In this document: in pieces, positions 46,987 to 54,990 of the stretch
Numbering within the stretch: position 1 is the first letter of the stretch
How the letters are laid out: each line of letters begins with the position of its first letter
Origin: Flammeovirgaceae bacterium UBA2371
Lineage (GTDB): Bacteria; Bacteroidota; Bacteroidia; Cytophagales; Cyclobacteriaceae
Assembly (NCBI GenBank): GCA_002345965.1
Contig: DDTF01000034.1
Location: forward strand, 1-64,000
DNA: 64,000 nucleotides
Direction of reading: 5' to 3'
Made by a program: the position numbers and the translations under genes
Notes under the pieces: model-generated
The model's database searches: none
What the model saw: only the letters and a program-made list of their open reading frames with translations
Told to the model about the DNA's origin: nothing

Positions 46987-48837
46987 CTACCATCCAATCC
47001 CATAATCTTCTCCATGATTACTAGAGCCACCCCAGAAGCTGCCATGCTTCCAATCGAAGAAGATCGCATTAATAGGTCCCGAAGTTCTGTCTTCATAAGA
47101 AAGGTGATAGCCCATTTCCTTTAATTCCTTTCTTGTCCAGTCGGGCATTTGGGAATTGAGGGTGAGCGCACCGTTCTTTCTCTCGTGGTCGCCAAAGCTG
47201 GAAAACATCTGGTACGTTTTGAAGTTAGCCGCTTCTGCTGCTTCTTGCACATTCATGCCAAACTCGACCACGTTCAAAAAGAATTGAATGAGGTTTTGAT
47301 CCTGTTCATCACCCGCTTGTTTGGCGAAGGAGAGAAATGGCTTGCCATCTTTTAGCGCCATGCTGGGCGTGAGTGTAACGCGTGGTCGTTTACCGGGCTC
47401 CACTACGTTAAAAGGATTTTCTTTCGGATCGGTAACAAACGATTGCATGCGCTGGCTCATACCCACTCCGGTGTTGCCGGCAATTACAGCCGGCACCCAA
47501 CCACCACTGGGCGTGATGGACACCACCCAACCTTCCGCATCGGCAGCTTCTACCGAAGTAGTACCTGCGGTAAAGTCTTCTATATATTGCTGATCCAACA
47601 CAGGCACTTTCGGTGTAAAGTTATTGAGAGAGGTCTGACTTTTTCCCCAGTCTTTAAGCAGATCCAGGTAAGGATTCTTTTTGCCTTCAAAAGGGTAGGG
47701 GTCGCCAGGCCCAATGTTGGGATCGTTCTTAGTAGGGTTGATCAACTTCATCCTTTCTTTGGCATAAGCTTTTGACAACAGTCCTTGCATTGGTTCTTCA
47801 GGTGCAAAGGCAGGATCTCCATAGTAGAAGTCGCGATCGGCAAAAGCCAGGTTCATGGATTGGTATAAAGTGTGGATGTATTGGGTAGTGTTGTAGCCCA
47901 TGCTCTTCAAATCAAAGTTCTCCAAAATGTTCAGCGTTTGCAGCAACACCGGTCCTTGTGTCCACTGTTGGAGTTTGTATACATCAATGCCTCGGTAGTT
48001 GGTCATGAGGGGTTCTTCAATCTTCACTTTCCAGTTGGCCAGATCCGCTTCGGTAAACAGCCCGCCTTGTTCGCGGGCACCACGCACAATTTCTTTGGCA
48101 ATGTCACCTTTGTAAAAACGATCGTAAGCAGCGTAAATGGCTTCTTTGCGACTCTTCTTTTTCTTCAATGCTTCTTGCTCTGCTTCCACCATTTTAGTGA
48201 GCGTGGCCAGCAGGTCTTTCTGTACAAATATTTCACCTGCTTCAGGAGCCTCTCTTTCTTCACCTAGATGAGGTAAAAATACCTTCTTGGAATAAGGCCA
48301 CTCTTTAATTCTGTCCTTGCCGCGCTCCATGGCGTCAGCAGTTTGGGCCTCGATGGGATAGCCTGCTGCCAGCTCCATAGCAGGAGCAAGCACCTCTTTC
48401 AGACTAAGCGTACCATACTCCGCCAACATGGTTAGCAGTCCTCCTGGTGTGCCAGGGGTAACTGCGGCCAGGGGCCCAAACTGAGGAGGGTACTTCATGC
48501 CTTTCTCTTTAAAGAAGTCAGCTGTAGCACCAGTAGGTGCCACGCCCAATGCGTTGATGGCAATTACTTTTTTAGTTTTAGGATTATAGATAAGTGCCTG
48601 AGTTTCACCTCCCCAGCTGAGCACATCCCACATGGTGGAAGTGGCGGCCAGCATGGCACAAGCGGCATCAACGGCATTACCTCCCTTTTGGAAGGTCATG
48701 GCCCCGGCTGTGGCAGCCAGTGGTTTGCCAGTAATGGCCATCCAATGTTTACCGTGTAAAACAGGCTTTTGCGTTTTCTGAGCTATCGCACCAATGCTAA
48801 TAACTAAAGAGAGCAGGATCAGATTGAACTTCTTCAT
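46987..48837 (-). CDS. ggt: Gamma-glutamyltransferase
   Basis: 616 residues from the ATG at 48837 (MKKFNLILLSLVISIGAIA, signal peptide). Ntn-hydrolase made as one chain and self-cleaved; the expected nucleophile is Thr426 at the DFTAGTT junction, followed by SVEAADAEGWVVSIT. N-terminal GKHWMAITGKPLAA and FQKGGNAVDAACAML, and the C-terminal GVGMSQRMQSFV and KRPRVTLTPSMAL, fit the family. It removes the gamma-glutamyl group of glutathione and related peptides in the periplasm. The usual TTHxS cleavage motif is altered (TTSVE), so activity toward glutathione should be tested. Neighbouring dipeptidases could take up the Cys-Gly product. Confidence 0.92.
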   Translation of the reverse strand: MKKFNLILLSLVISIGAIAQKTQKPVLHGKHWMAITGKPLAATAGAMTFQKGGNAVDAACAMLAATSTMWDVLSWGGETQALIYNPKTKKVIAINALGVAPTGATADFFKEKGMKYPPQFGPLAAVTPGTPGGLLTMLAEYGTLSLKEVLAPAMELAAGYPIEAQTADAMERGKDRIKEWPYSKKVFLPHLGEEREAPEAGEIFVQKDLLATLTKMVEAEQEALKKKKSRKEAIYAAYDRFYKGDIAKEIVRGAREQGGLFTEADLANWKVKIEEPLMTNYRGIDVYKLQQWTQGPVLLQTLNILENFDLKSMGYNTTQYIHTLYQSMNLAFADRDFYYGDPAFAPEEPMQGLLSKAYAKERMKLINPTKNDPNIGPGDPYPFEGKKNPYLDLLKDWGKSQTSLNNFTPKVPVLDQQYIEDFTAGTTSVEAADAEGWVVSITPSGGWVPAVIAGNTGVGMSQRMQSFVTDPKENPFNVVEPGKRPRVTLTPSMALKDGKPFLSFAKQAGDEQDQNLIQFFLNVVEFGMNVQEAAEAANFKTYQMFSSFGDHERKNGALTLNSQMPDWTRKELKEMGYHLSYEDRTSGPINAIFFDWKHGSFWGGSSNHGEDYGIGW

Positions 48838-48948
48838 GATTAAATCGATTTGTGCTAATATAACTTGGCAATGCTTCGAAACCAATGAATAAAAGTAGGA
48901 GAGCCACTATTGGAACAATGAATGAACATTTTTGGACTTCAATGGTTA

Positions 48949-48981
48949 TTTGTGGATTCTAATGCAATACTCGTATCTTTG
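48949..48981 (+). promoter_or_regulatory. Bacteroidota sigma-70-type promoter
   Basis: TTTG at 48949-48952 and TATCTTTG at 48974-48981 are exact matches to the -33 and -7 boxes, separated by 21 bases. Transcription should start near 48987, about 9 bases before the TTG start of the sigma-factor gene. Confidence 0.7.
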
Positions 48982-48995
48982 TAGCAATTCATAAT

Positions 48996-49601
48996 TTGAC
49001 ACAGGCACAAACCATAGCGCTCTATCATCCAATGCTTCATGGCATCGCTTTACGCATCGTAAAGTGTAAGGCCGATGCTGAGGATATCGTGCAGGATACC
49101 TTTCTTAAGTGGCTTTCCATTGACAAGGAGAAGATCAAGAATACGAAAGCTTATTTGATCCGATCGGTAACCAACAATTGCCTTAACCACCTGCAAGCGC
49201 TGAAGCGCAAAAAGGAGGAATATCTTGACGGAATTCAGTTCCCTGACTTCATTAATAAGTTTAAGGAGTTGGACCTTAGCCAGCTTGATATTCAGATAGA
49301 TACGCAAGCAGCGTTAAAGGTGCTTCACAATAAGCTGGAACCTCTCGAAAGGGCTGTATTTGTACTGCGTGAAGTCTTCAATTTCGACTACGATGCCCTG
49401 CAGGATGTATTGGAAAAGAAAAAGGACCACTGCCGCCAATTGCTCAGCAGGGCTAAAAAGAAGCTTGACGATGAAGCGCTAAAAATTAATTTTGACTGGC
49501 CAGCCAAACCCCAATGGGTGGAGAACTTTACAAAAGCCTGTGAAATGGGCTTTTCCAGCGATTTAATCGCCACTTTCAAAAGTGATGTGAAACCAGCATA
49601 A
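48996..49601 (+). CDS. ECF-type RNA polymerase sigma factor
   Basis: 201 residues from a TTG at 48996; the next ATG (49032) would cut into region 2. Region 2 is seen in LYHPMLHGIALRIVKCKADA, EDIVQDTFLKWL and AYLIRSVTNNCLNHLQA. Region 4 has LEPLERAVFVLREVFNFDYD and DHCRQLLSRAKKKL. About 30 residues follow region 4 (NFDWPAKPQWVENFTKACEM), recalling SigJ-type factors with a C-terminal extension, though shorter. No anti-sigma gene is adjacent. Confidence 0.9.
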   Translation: MTQAQTIALYHPMLHGIALRIVKCKADAEDIVQDTFLKWLSIDKEKIKNTKAYLIRSVTNNCLNHLQALKRKKEEYLDGIQFPDFINKFKELDLSQLDIQIDTQAALKVLHNKLEPLERAVFVLREVFNFDYDALQDVLEKKKDHCRQLLSRAKKKLDDEALKINFDWPAKPQWVENFTKACEMGFSSDLIATFKSDVKPA

Positions 49602-49707
49602 ACCGCTGGAATATTTTTCACTACATCTTGTCACAAATCCTGTACTTCTTTGTCTTCATTAAAGCAGCCATAACCAGGCTTGTTTAATTAAAGTAACCTA
49701 AATCTAC

Positions 49708-50478
49708 ATGAAGATCATTCTCATTTTTTTTATAGCGCACTGGTACCTGTCGCTATTTTTTCAGACATTTTTCCTTCATCGTTATGCGTCTCACAAGGCG
49801 TTTACCATGAATAAATTTACTGAAAAAGTGTTCTTTGTATTAACCTGGATATTCCAGGGCTCCAATTACCTCAGTCCTTTTGGATATGGCGTCATGCACC
49901 GCATGCACCATGCCTATGCGGATACTGAGGACGATCCCCATTCACCCAAATACGATGAAAGCATTTGGAAAATGATGTGGAAAACCAAAACCATCTATTC
50001 AGCCATCGCCAACGGTTCGATGGTGCCGGAAAAACGTTTCACTGAAGGCGTTCCTAAATGGGAGGCGTTTGACAAAATCGCCAGATCATGGCCATCGCGT
50101 TTGTTCTGGGGTGCATTATATGTAGGCATGTATGTACAGTTTGCCGAATACTGGTGGCTGTGGCTGTTATTGCCATTGCAGTTTTTGTTCAGCCCGATTC
50201 ACGGTGCCATCATCAACTGGTTTGCGCACAAATACGGCTACCGCAATTTTGAAGTAGGAGATACGTCTCGCAACTTCCTGCCGGTAGACTTCCTGATGAT
50301 GGGAGAGAGCTACCACAACAATCATCACAAAAATGGTGGTCGTGCAAATTTTGGAGGCATCCGCTGGCATGAAATTGACCCTACCTATCAGGTGATTAAA
50401 GTATTGAACAAGCTGAATATTATTCAGTTGGCCAAACAGCGTGAATTGACAGTGGAGACAGTGAACAAAGCAGCTTAA
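49708..50478 (+). CDS. Acyl-CoA/fatty-acid desaturase
   Basis: 256 residues, integral membrane di-iron enzyme. Three histidine boxes are intact: HRYASH at 24-29, HRMHH at 64-68 (followed by AYADTEDDPHS), and HNNHH at 203-207. Helices flank them (~1-18, 40-60, 130-165). This is the short bacterial delta-9-like desaturase group, which introduces a cis double bond to raise membrane fluidity. The cold-shock and RhlE-type helicase genes just downstream suggest a cold-adaptation neighbourhood, although each appears to be transcribed alone. Confidence 0.93.
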   Translation: MKIILIFFIAHWYLSLFFQTFFLHRYASHKAFTMNKFTEKVFFVLTWIFQGSNYLSPFGYGVMHRMHHAYADTEDDPHSPKYDESIWKMMWKTKTIYSAIANGSMVPEKRFTEGVPKWEAFDKIARSWPSRLFWGALYVGMYVQFAEYWWLWLLLPLQFLFSPIHGAIINWFAHKYGYRNFEVGDTSRNFLPVDFLMMGESYHNNHHKNGGRANFGGIRWHEIDPTYQVIKVLNKLNIIQLAKQRELTVETVNKAA

Positions 50479-50497
50479 AAAGCAACTTATTTGATAA

Positions 50498-50534
50498 AAC
50501 AGACGGGCGAGAGGTGATCTCGCCTTGTCTGTTT
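50498..50534 (+). terminator. Rho-independent terminator
   Basis: AACAGACGGGCGAGA pairs with TCTCGCCTTGTCTGTT (small internal mismatch) around a 5-base loop, with TTATTA after it. Ends the desaturase transcript. Confidence 0.8.
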
Positions 50535-50650
50535 ATTAGAGGGCTAACCAATGTTCCCCAAGTGCCGCTAAAGGGGCTATTTTAAATAAAATTGATGAAT
50601 TTGAATAATTCTGCTTACATTGCGAGATTATTTAACAATCAATATTACTA

Positions 50651-50845
50651 ATGAAACAAGGAACAGTTAAGTTTTTCAATCAAACCAAAGGATTTGGTTT
50701 CGTACGTGAAGAGGAATCAGAGCAGGAGTATTTTGTACACGTAACCGGCCTTATTGATGAAGTTCGCGAGAACGACAAAATTACCTTCGAATTGAAAGAA
50801 GGTAAAAAAGGCTTGAATGCCGTCAATGTACGATTAATGGATTAA
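50651..50845 (+). CDS. Cold-shock domain protein (CspA family)
   Basis: 64 residues, a single cold-shock domain. RNP1 is KGFGFVREEE and RNP2 is EYFVHVTGL; the N-terminal MKQGTVKFFNQTKGFG is typical. Binds single-stranded RNA/DNA and melts structure at low temperature. The ~150-base upstream region has no recognised promoter boxes. A strong terminator follows. Confidence 0.96.
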   Translation: MKQGTVKFFNQTKGFGFVREEESEQEYFVHVTGLIDEVRENDKITFELKEGKKGLNAVNVRLMD

Positions 50846-50864
50846 TCATCTTATGAGTGCATAT

Positions 50865-50894
50865 AAAGCCCCGATATTTTCGGGGCTTTTTTTT
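50865..50894 (+). terminator. Rho-independent terminator
   Basis: AAAGCCCCGA and TCGGGGCTTT form the stem around a short loop (TATTT), followed by a T-run. Ends the cold-shock gene. Confidence 0.92.
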
Positions 50895-50977
50895 GAACCC
50901 TGACACCCCGTGAACCCTATAACCTTCACATCGTCAATCGGTTATCATCATTATTTTTTAATCAACAACTCAATTAA

Positions 50978-52207
50978 GTGAAATTTGAAGAGTTTAATTT
51001 AAGCTCAGCGCTGCTGGATGGTCTCAACGCCATGGGTTTTACACAACCCACGCCCATCCAGGAACAAGCCATTCCCTCCATTATGGCGGGAAAAGACATT
51101 GTAGCCTCTGCACAAACAGGCACAGGTAAAACCGCTGCCTATCTGCTACCGATCTTGGATAAGATCAGCAAGCAGGAAAATCATCACATCAATACATTGA
51201 TATTGGTACCCACCCGCGAACTGGCCTTACAAATCGATCAGCAGGTAGAAGGGTTTGGCTATTTCCTCAACGCAAGTTCTATCTCCGTGTACGGAGGAGG
51301 CAGCGGAGCCATCTGGGACCAGCAACGAAAAGCATTGGAGTCAGGTGCCGACATTATCATCGCCACTCCGGGTCGTCTTATTGCACACCTGGCATCAGGA
51401 ACGGTAAACTTCAAACACATCGAGCACCTTGTGCTGGACGAAGCCGACCGCATGCTTGATATGGGATTCTATGAGGACCTCATCAAGATTGTAAGTCATT
51501 TGCCAGTTAAAAGACAAACATTGATGTTCTCTGCTACCATGCCTCCGCGCATTCGAACATTGGCCAACAAAATATTAATTGAGCCGGAACAGATTTCAAT
51601 TTCCATTTCAAAGCCCGCGGAAGGCATATTGCAGCAGGCCTACATGGTTTATGATACGCAAAAAGTAGAGTTGCTCACGCATCTGTTGAATCAGGAGCAT
51701 TATTCAAGCATCATCATCTTCGCCTCCACCAAAGACAATGTGAAAAAGCTGGAGTCGGTGCTGAGGCGCAATGGTATATCGGTGAAAGCATTTCACTCCG
51801 ATCTGGAACAGCAGGAACGGGAGCATATCATGCGTGAATTCAAGAGCAAGAAAATATCCACCATCATCGGCACTGATATTTTATCACGGGGTATTGATGT
51901 AGAAGGTATCGACCTGGTAGTAAATTTTGATGCACCTCCTGATCCCGAAGATTACATCCATCGCATTGGCCGTACCGCCAGGGCACAACGCACAGGTACT
52001 GCCATTACATTTGTGAATGATAAAGACCAGCAAAAGTTTGCTAGCATAGAAAAGCTGATAGGTAGAGAAATTCCCAAGGAAGTGCCTCCCATGGATTTGG
52101 GAGAAACTCCCGTGTACAATCCCGGGGCCAAACGGAAACCATCATTTGGCAAAAGAAGACCTCCATTTAGAAATCAGAAAGGGAGAAGACCACCAAAGAA
52201 GAATTAA
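50978..52207 (+). CDS. rhlE: DEAD-box RNA helicase, RhlE-type
   Basis: 409 residues from a GTG at 50978 (FEEFNLSSALLDGLNAMGF is the Q-motif region). Walker A is SAQTGTGKT, then PTRELALQ, DEAD in LVLDEADRMLDMGF, SAT, and HRIGRTARAQRTGTA. The C-terminal tail (~380-409) is basic (KRKPSFGKRRPPFRNQKG), as in RhlE proteins, for RNA binding. Acts in ribosome assembly and RNA decay. Next to a cold-shock gene, a common pairing in Bacteroidota. Convergent with the LytTR regulator. Confidence 0.93.
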   Translation: MKFEEFNLSSALLDGLNAMGFTQPTPIQEQAIPSIMAGKDIVASAQTGTGKTAAYLLPILDKISKQENHHINTLILVPTRELALQIDQQVEGFGYFLNASSISVYGGGSGAIWDQQRKALESGADIIIATPGRLIAHLASGTVNFKHIEHLVLDEADRMLDMGFYEDLIKIVSHLPVKRQTLMFSATMPPRIRTLANKILIEPEQISISISKPAEGILQQAYMVYDTQKVELLTHLLNQEHYSSIIIFASTKDNVKKLESVLRRNGISVKAFHSDLEQQEREHIMREFKSKKISTIIGTDILSRGIDVEGIDLVVNFDAPPDPEDYIHRIGRTARAQRTGTAITFVNDKDQQKFASIEKLIGREIPKEVPPMDLGETPVYNPGAKRKPSFGKRRPPFRNQKGRRPPKKN

Positions 52208-52222
52208 AAGGAGAGGAGCTGT

Positions 52223-52909
52223 TTACAAAATCATTTTCATTGCAGCCTCTTTGTAGCTGGCTCCGATAGGAATTTTTTTGGTTCCAATTTGTACTTGATT
52301 GCCCTCTACCACTTTCACCTTGGAGATGTTTACAATATACGATTTGTGGATTCGGACAAATTGGTGATGGGGTAAGGTCTCACTTAATTTCTTCAGCGAT
52401 TCAAGTGCCACAATTCGCTGGCCGTCTTCTGTAAAGTACGAAACATATTCCTTTAGCCCTTCAATGTAGAGTATATTGTCGGGTTGGATACGAAATATTT
52501 TGTGGCCAGAATTGATGCTGATAAATGCATTGCCTTGCCGCGCATATTCCTGACCTGTTATTTGAGGAGATACTTTTTGTACGCTATAAAGGAAACGTTC
52601 AAACGAAATGGGTTTGACCAGATAATCTGCAACATCCAATTGATAACCCTCCAATGCATAATCGGGATAGGCAGTGGTAAAAATTACAGTGGGTTTATTT
52701 TTTAGGCCCTTCAGAAAGTCTATACCTGTAAGCGTTGGCATTTGTATATCAAGAAACAATAGATCCAATTGATCAATCTTTTCACTTTTAATTAAGTCAA
52801 TTGGATTTTTAAACTGACCAATAAGTTCCAGCTGGGGCATTCGTTGTACATATTCTGTCAGCAAGGTCCTTGCCAGCTCTTCGTCATCTACGATAGCGCA
52901 CTTAATCAT
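52223..52909 (-). CDS. LytTR-type response regulator
   Basis: 228 residues. Receiver domain (~1-120) with acceptor Asp54 in LLFLDIQMPTLTG and lysine in YLVKPISF. A C-terminal LytTR DNA-binding domain (~135-228) contains ILYIEGLKEYVSYFT and FVRIHKSYIVN. It forms a two-component system with the LytS-like kinase, whose stop overlaps its start (ATGA at 52906-52909). Likely binds direct repeats upstream of its targets; the divergent small secreted genes at 54128 are candidates. Confidence 0.94.
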   Translation of the reverse strand: MIKCAIVDDEELARTLLTEYVQRMPQLELIGQFKNPIDLIKSEKIDQLDLLFLDIQMPTLTGIDFLKGLKNKPTVIFTTAYPDYALEGYQLDVADYLVKPISFERFLYSVQKVSPQITGQEYARQGNAFISINSGHKIFRIQPDNILYIEGLKEYVSYFTEDGQRIVALESLKKLSETLPHHQFVRIHKSYIVNISKVKVVEGNQVQIGTKKIPIGASYKEAAMKMIL

Positions 52910-53970
52910 GGGGTCGGAATTATATCAATTTTCACTTTAAATGCCTTGTCCTTTTTAATTATTTCAATCTCATGTTGTCCAGGGTATATCAACTGCAACC
53001 TGCGCTTTACGTTTTCAATCCCTATTCCTCCTGCTTCATCTTTCTTTTCCAACTGATCGGATAAACTGTTCTCAGCAATAAATGTAACTCGACCTTCCTC
53101 ATACTTTAAGCTAAATCGGGCCCACCCTTGATCACTGTTCTCAATATTGCTGTGCTTAAAGCTGTTTTCAACAAATGGGATAAATAGCATCGGTGCTATC
53201 ATAATGTCTTTTGTTACATCGGTCTCAAAAACTATATTATTAATCTCACTGTCTTTCATTTTTTGCAGTGAGATATAGTTATTCATATAGTTAATCTCCT
53301 TGCTGATCGGAACCAGATCCTGCTCTCCGCATTCATACAAAACGTACCGCAGCATTTCAGATAACTTCATGATAGTATCTGGCGCCTTGTCTGATTTAAT
53401 TAAGGATAAGGTGTATACATTGTTGAGTGTATTGAATAGAAAATGAGGATTGATCTGATATTTCAAAAACTTTAGTTCCGAGTTTAAATTTTCACCCTTT
53501 AGTAAGGCTGCTTCTACTTCTCTCTTGTTGGCGATTTGAGAAAGTTTCAGTAATGAAGAAATAAGAATAAGAATTAAGCTTGGGATTATACTAAAGAAAT
53601 ATTTCGCCAAAAAGAAAGGCCTTCTGCCACGGCCATCAAAATCCGGGGGAGGTGTGCGCGAGAAGGGCTGAAAATTATTTACAGGTTGCACAAAATTTTC
53701 AGACAGATAGGCAAACAAGATCAGCGCAATCAAATTGAATGCAACAAATGCGAAGTACTCTTTTTTAACATAGAATTTGGGAATGAGTATTTCCATGTTG
53801 AAATACACTATTGGTAATTGCATACCAATCAGGAACAAGGCTCTTTTTACGGCAAATTCAATAGGAAATCGGTCGGAGAGGAAATAGATAACAATACCGA
53901 GATACACAAGCCAGGTGCCAAGGTGTATGAGGAGGACTCTGGTTCTAATTTTTCCTTTTAAGGGTAGCAT
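52906..53970 (-). CDS. LytS-like sensor histidine kinase
   Basis: 354 residues. Four membrane helices (~12-30, 40-60, 72-92, 120-142) without a large external domain, then a short coiled coil and the His_kinase domain with His176 in FLKYQINPHFLFNTLNN. The ATPase domain has PMLFIPFVENSFKHS and GIGIENVKRRL. A loop between helices 3 and 4 (~100-118) is rich in Pro, Arg and Asp. Overlaps the LytTR gene and is divergent from two small secreted-protein genes, which fits autoregulated envelope-stress sensing. Confidence 0.93.
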   Translation of the reverse strand: MLPLKGKIRTRVLLIHLGTWLVYLGIVIYFLSDRFPIEFAVKRALFLIGMQLPIVYFNMEILIPKFYVKKEYFAFVAFNLIALILFAYLSENFVQPVNNFQPFSRTPPPDFDGRGRRPFFLAKYFFSIIPSLILILISSLLKLSQIANKREVEAALLKGENLNSELKFLKYQINPHFLFNTLNNVYTLSLIKSDKAPDTIMKLSEMLRYVLYECGEQDLVPISKEINYMNNYISLQKMKDSEINNIVFETDVTKDIMIAPMLFIPFVENSFKHSNIENSDQGWARFSLKYEEGRVTFIAENSLSDQLEKKDEAGGIGIENVKRRLQLIYPGQHEIEIIKKDKAFKVKIDIIPTP

Positions 53971-54127
53971 TTCTGCAAAAGTAAGTATTTGTGGTCAACT
54001 GCTTGTACTTGATTGTTGAGGTTTAGGCCTTGTTGGTTTAGTCATTGAAGGCCTTCATTGAAAGGTTGAAACGAGGCTTAATCTTTTTCAGTTAATTAAA
54101 CTCAAAGGAGAAACAAATTTAATAATT

Positions 54128-54499
54128 ATGAAAAAAGCAGCATGGATAGCAGTGGTTGGAGTGATGATTGCCAGCTATAGTTTTGGTCAGGATAATAAAT
54201 CCCAAAGCAAAAAAGAAGATGTGCCCAGAGATGTGCACATATCTAATACAATGAAGGAGAAGCTTAACCTGACTGAAGCACAATATGAAAAGGTACTTGA
54301 AGTAAACAAAGACATGGAGCTCACGCGAAAGGAAGCAATGGCAAAAATGAAAGCTTCAAGAAAGGAACATGCGGATCAATTAAAGGAGATACTTACTGAG
54401 GAGCAATGGAAGAAATGGAGTGAGATGAAACGACCAGGCAAGAAAGGCAGACCAGGCAGAGGGCCTGGAATGAGAGGACATGATGATGACGAAGGATGA
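54128..54499 (+). CDS. Small secreted Spy-like protein
   Basis: 123 residues with a signal peptide (MKKAAWIAVVGVMIASYSFG, cleavage after GQ). The mature part is helical with the LTEAQYEKVLEVNKDME and LTEEQWKKW repeats that recall the LTxxQ motifs of Spy/CpxP periplasmic chaperones, and ends in a Gly/Arg/Pro-rich tail with four acidic residues. Its stop overlaps the next gene's start (ATGA at 54496). Divergent from LytS. Confidence 0.7.
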   Translation: MKKAAWIAVVGVMIASYSFGQDNKSQSKKEDVPRDVHISNTMKEKLNLTEAQYEKVLEVNKDMELTRKEAMAKMKASRKEHADQLKEILTEEQWKKWSEMKRPGKKGRPGRGPGMRGHDDDEG

Positions 54500-54882
54500 G
54501 GCATTTAGTTGTTTTCCTTTTCTTTTTGTTGCCTGGTTTAACATTTGCTCAAAGGGATCAAGGCACGCAGATCAAGCTGATGAGTGTGCAGCGTTTAGAA
54601 CTGGATGACCTTCAATTGCAGGTGGCCGATAGAATAGAAGCACAATATCAACAGCGGTTGAAGGAGGCAATCAAGATTATTCCTGTGGATAGAAAAGAGG
54701 CTTATTTAAAGATAGCGCTGGCGATCTTGAATGCCAACAATCAGTACCTGAGTATTCTTAATGCAAAACAGCGGATCATTTGGGAAGAAATTTTGTCTTC
54801 GCAAACAGAAATGAACCATCAAATACAACTTCAGTTAAACAGTGAACGAAGATCAAGGACAATTGCCCTCGCAGTAAGATAA
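54496..54882 (+). CDS. Small secreted helical protein
   Basis: 128 residues with a signal peptide (MRHLVVFLFFLLPGLTFA). The mature region is helical (LELDDLQLQVADRIEAQYQ, ILNAKQRIIWEEIL) with no known family; the ILNAKQRIIWEE segment is distantly like the Spy-type LTxxQ helix. Translationally coupled to the preceding gene, so the two proteins probably work together in the periplasm. Confidence 0.65.
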   Translation: MRHLVVFLFFLLPGLTFAQRDQGTQIKLMSVQRLELDDLQLQVADRIEAQYQQRLKEAIKIIPVDRKEAYLKIALAILNANNQYLSILNAKQRIIWEEILSSQTEMNHQIQLQLNSERRSRTIALAVR

Positions 54883-54990
54883 CTGTATGGGCATATCCTT
54901 GATTGAGAAATGCACCTTGTTGGTTGAATATATTTCCAGGGAAGAATATTGTGCTTCAATATTGCTGCCGTTTAAGTAGTGACTTTAGTT

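Noticed and set aside
47872..48267. Plus-strand open frame over ggt
   Set aside because: Antisense shadow without a start context or family signature.
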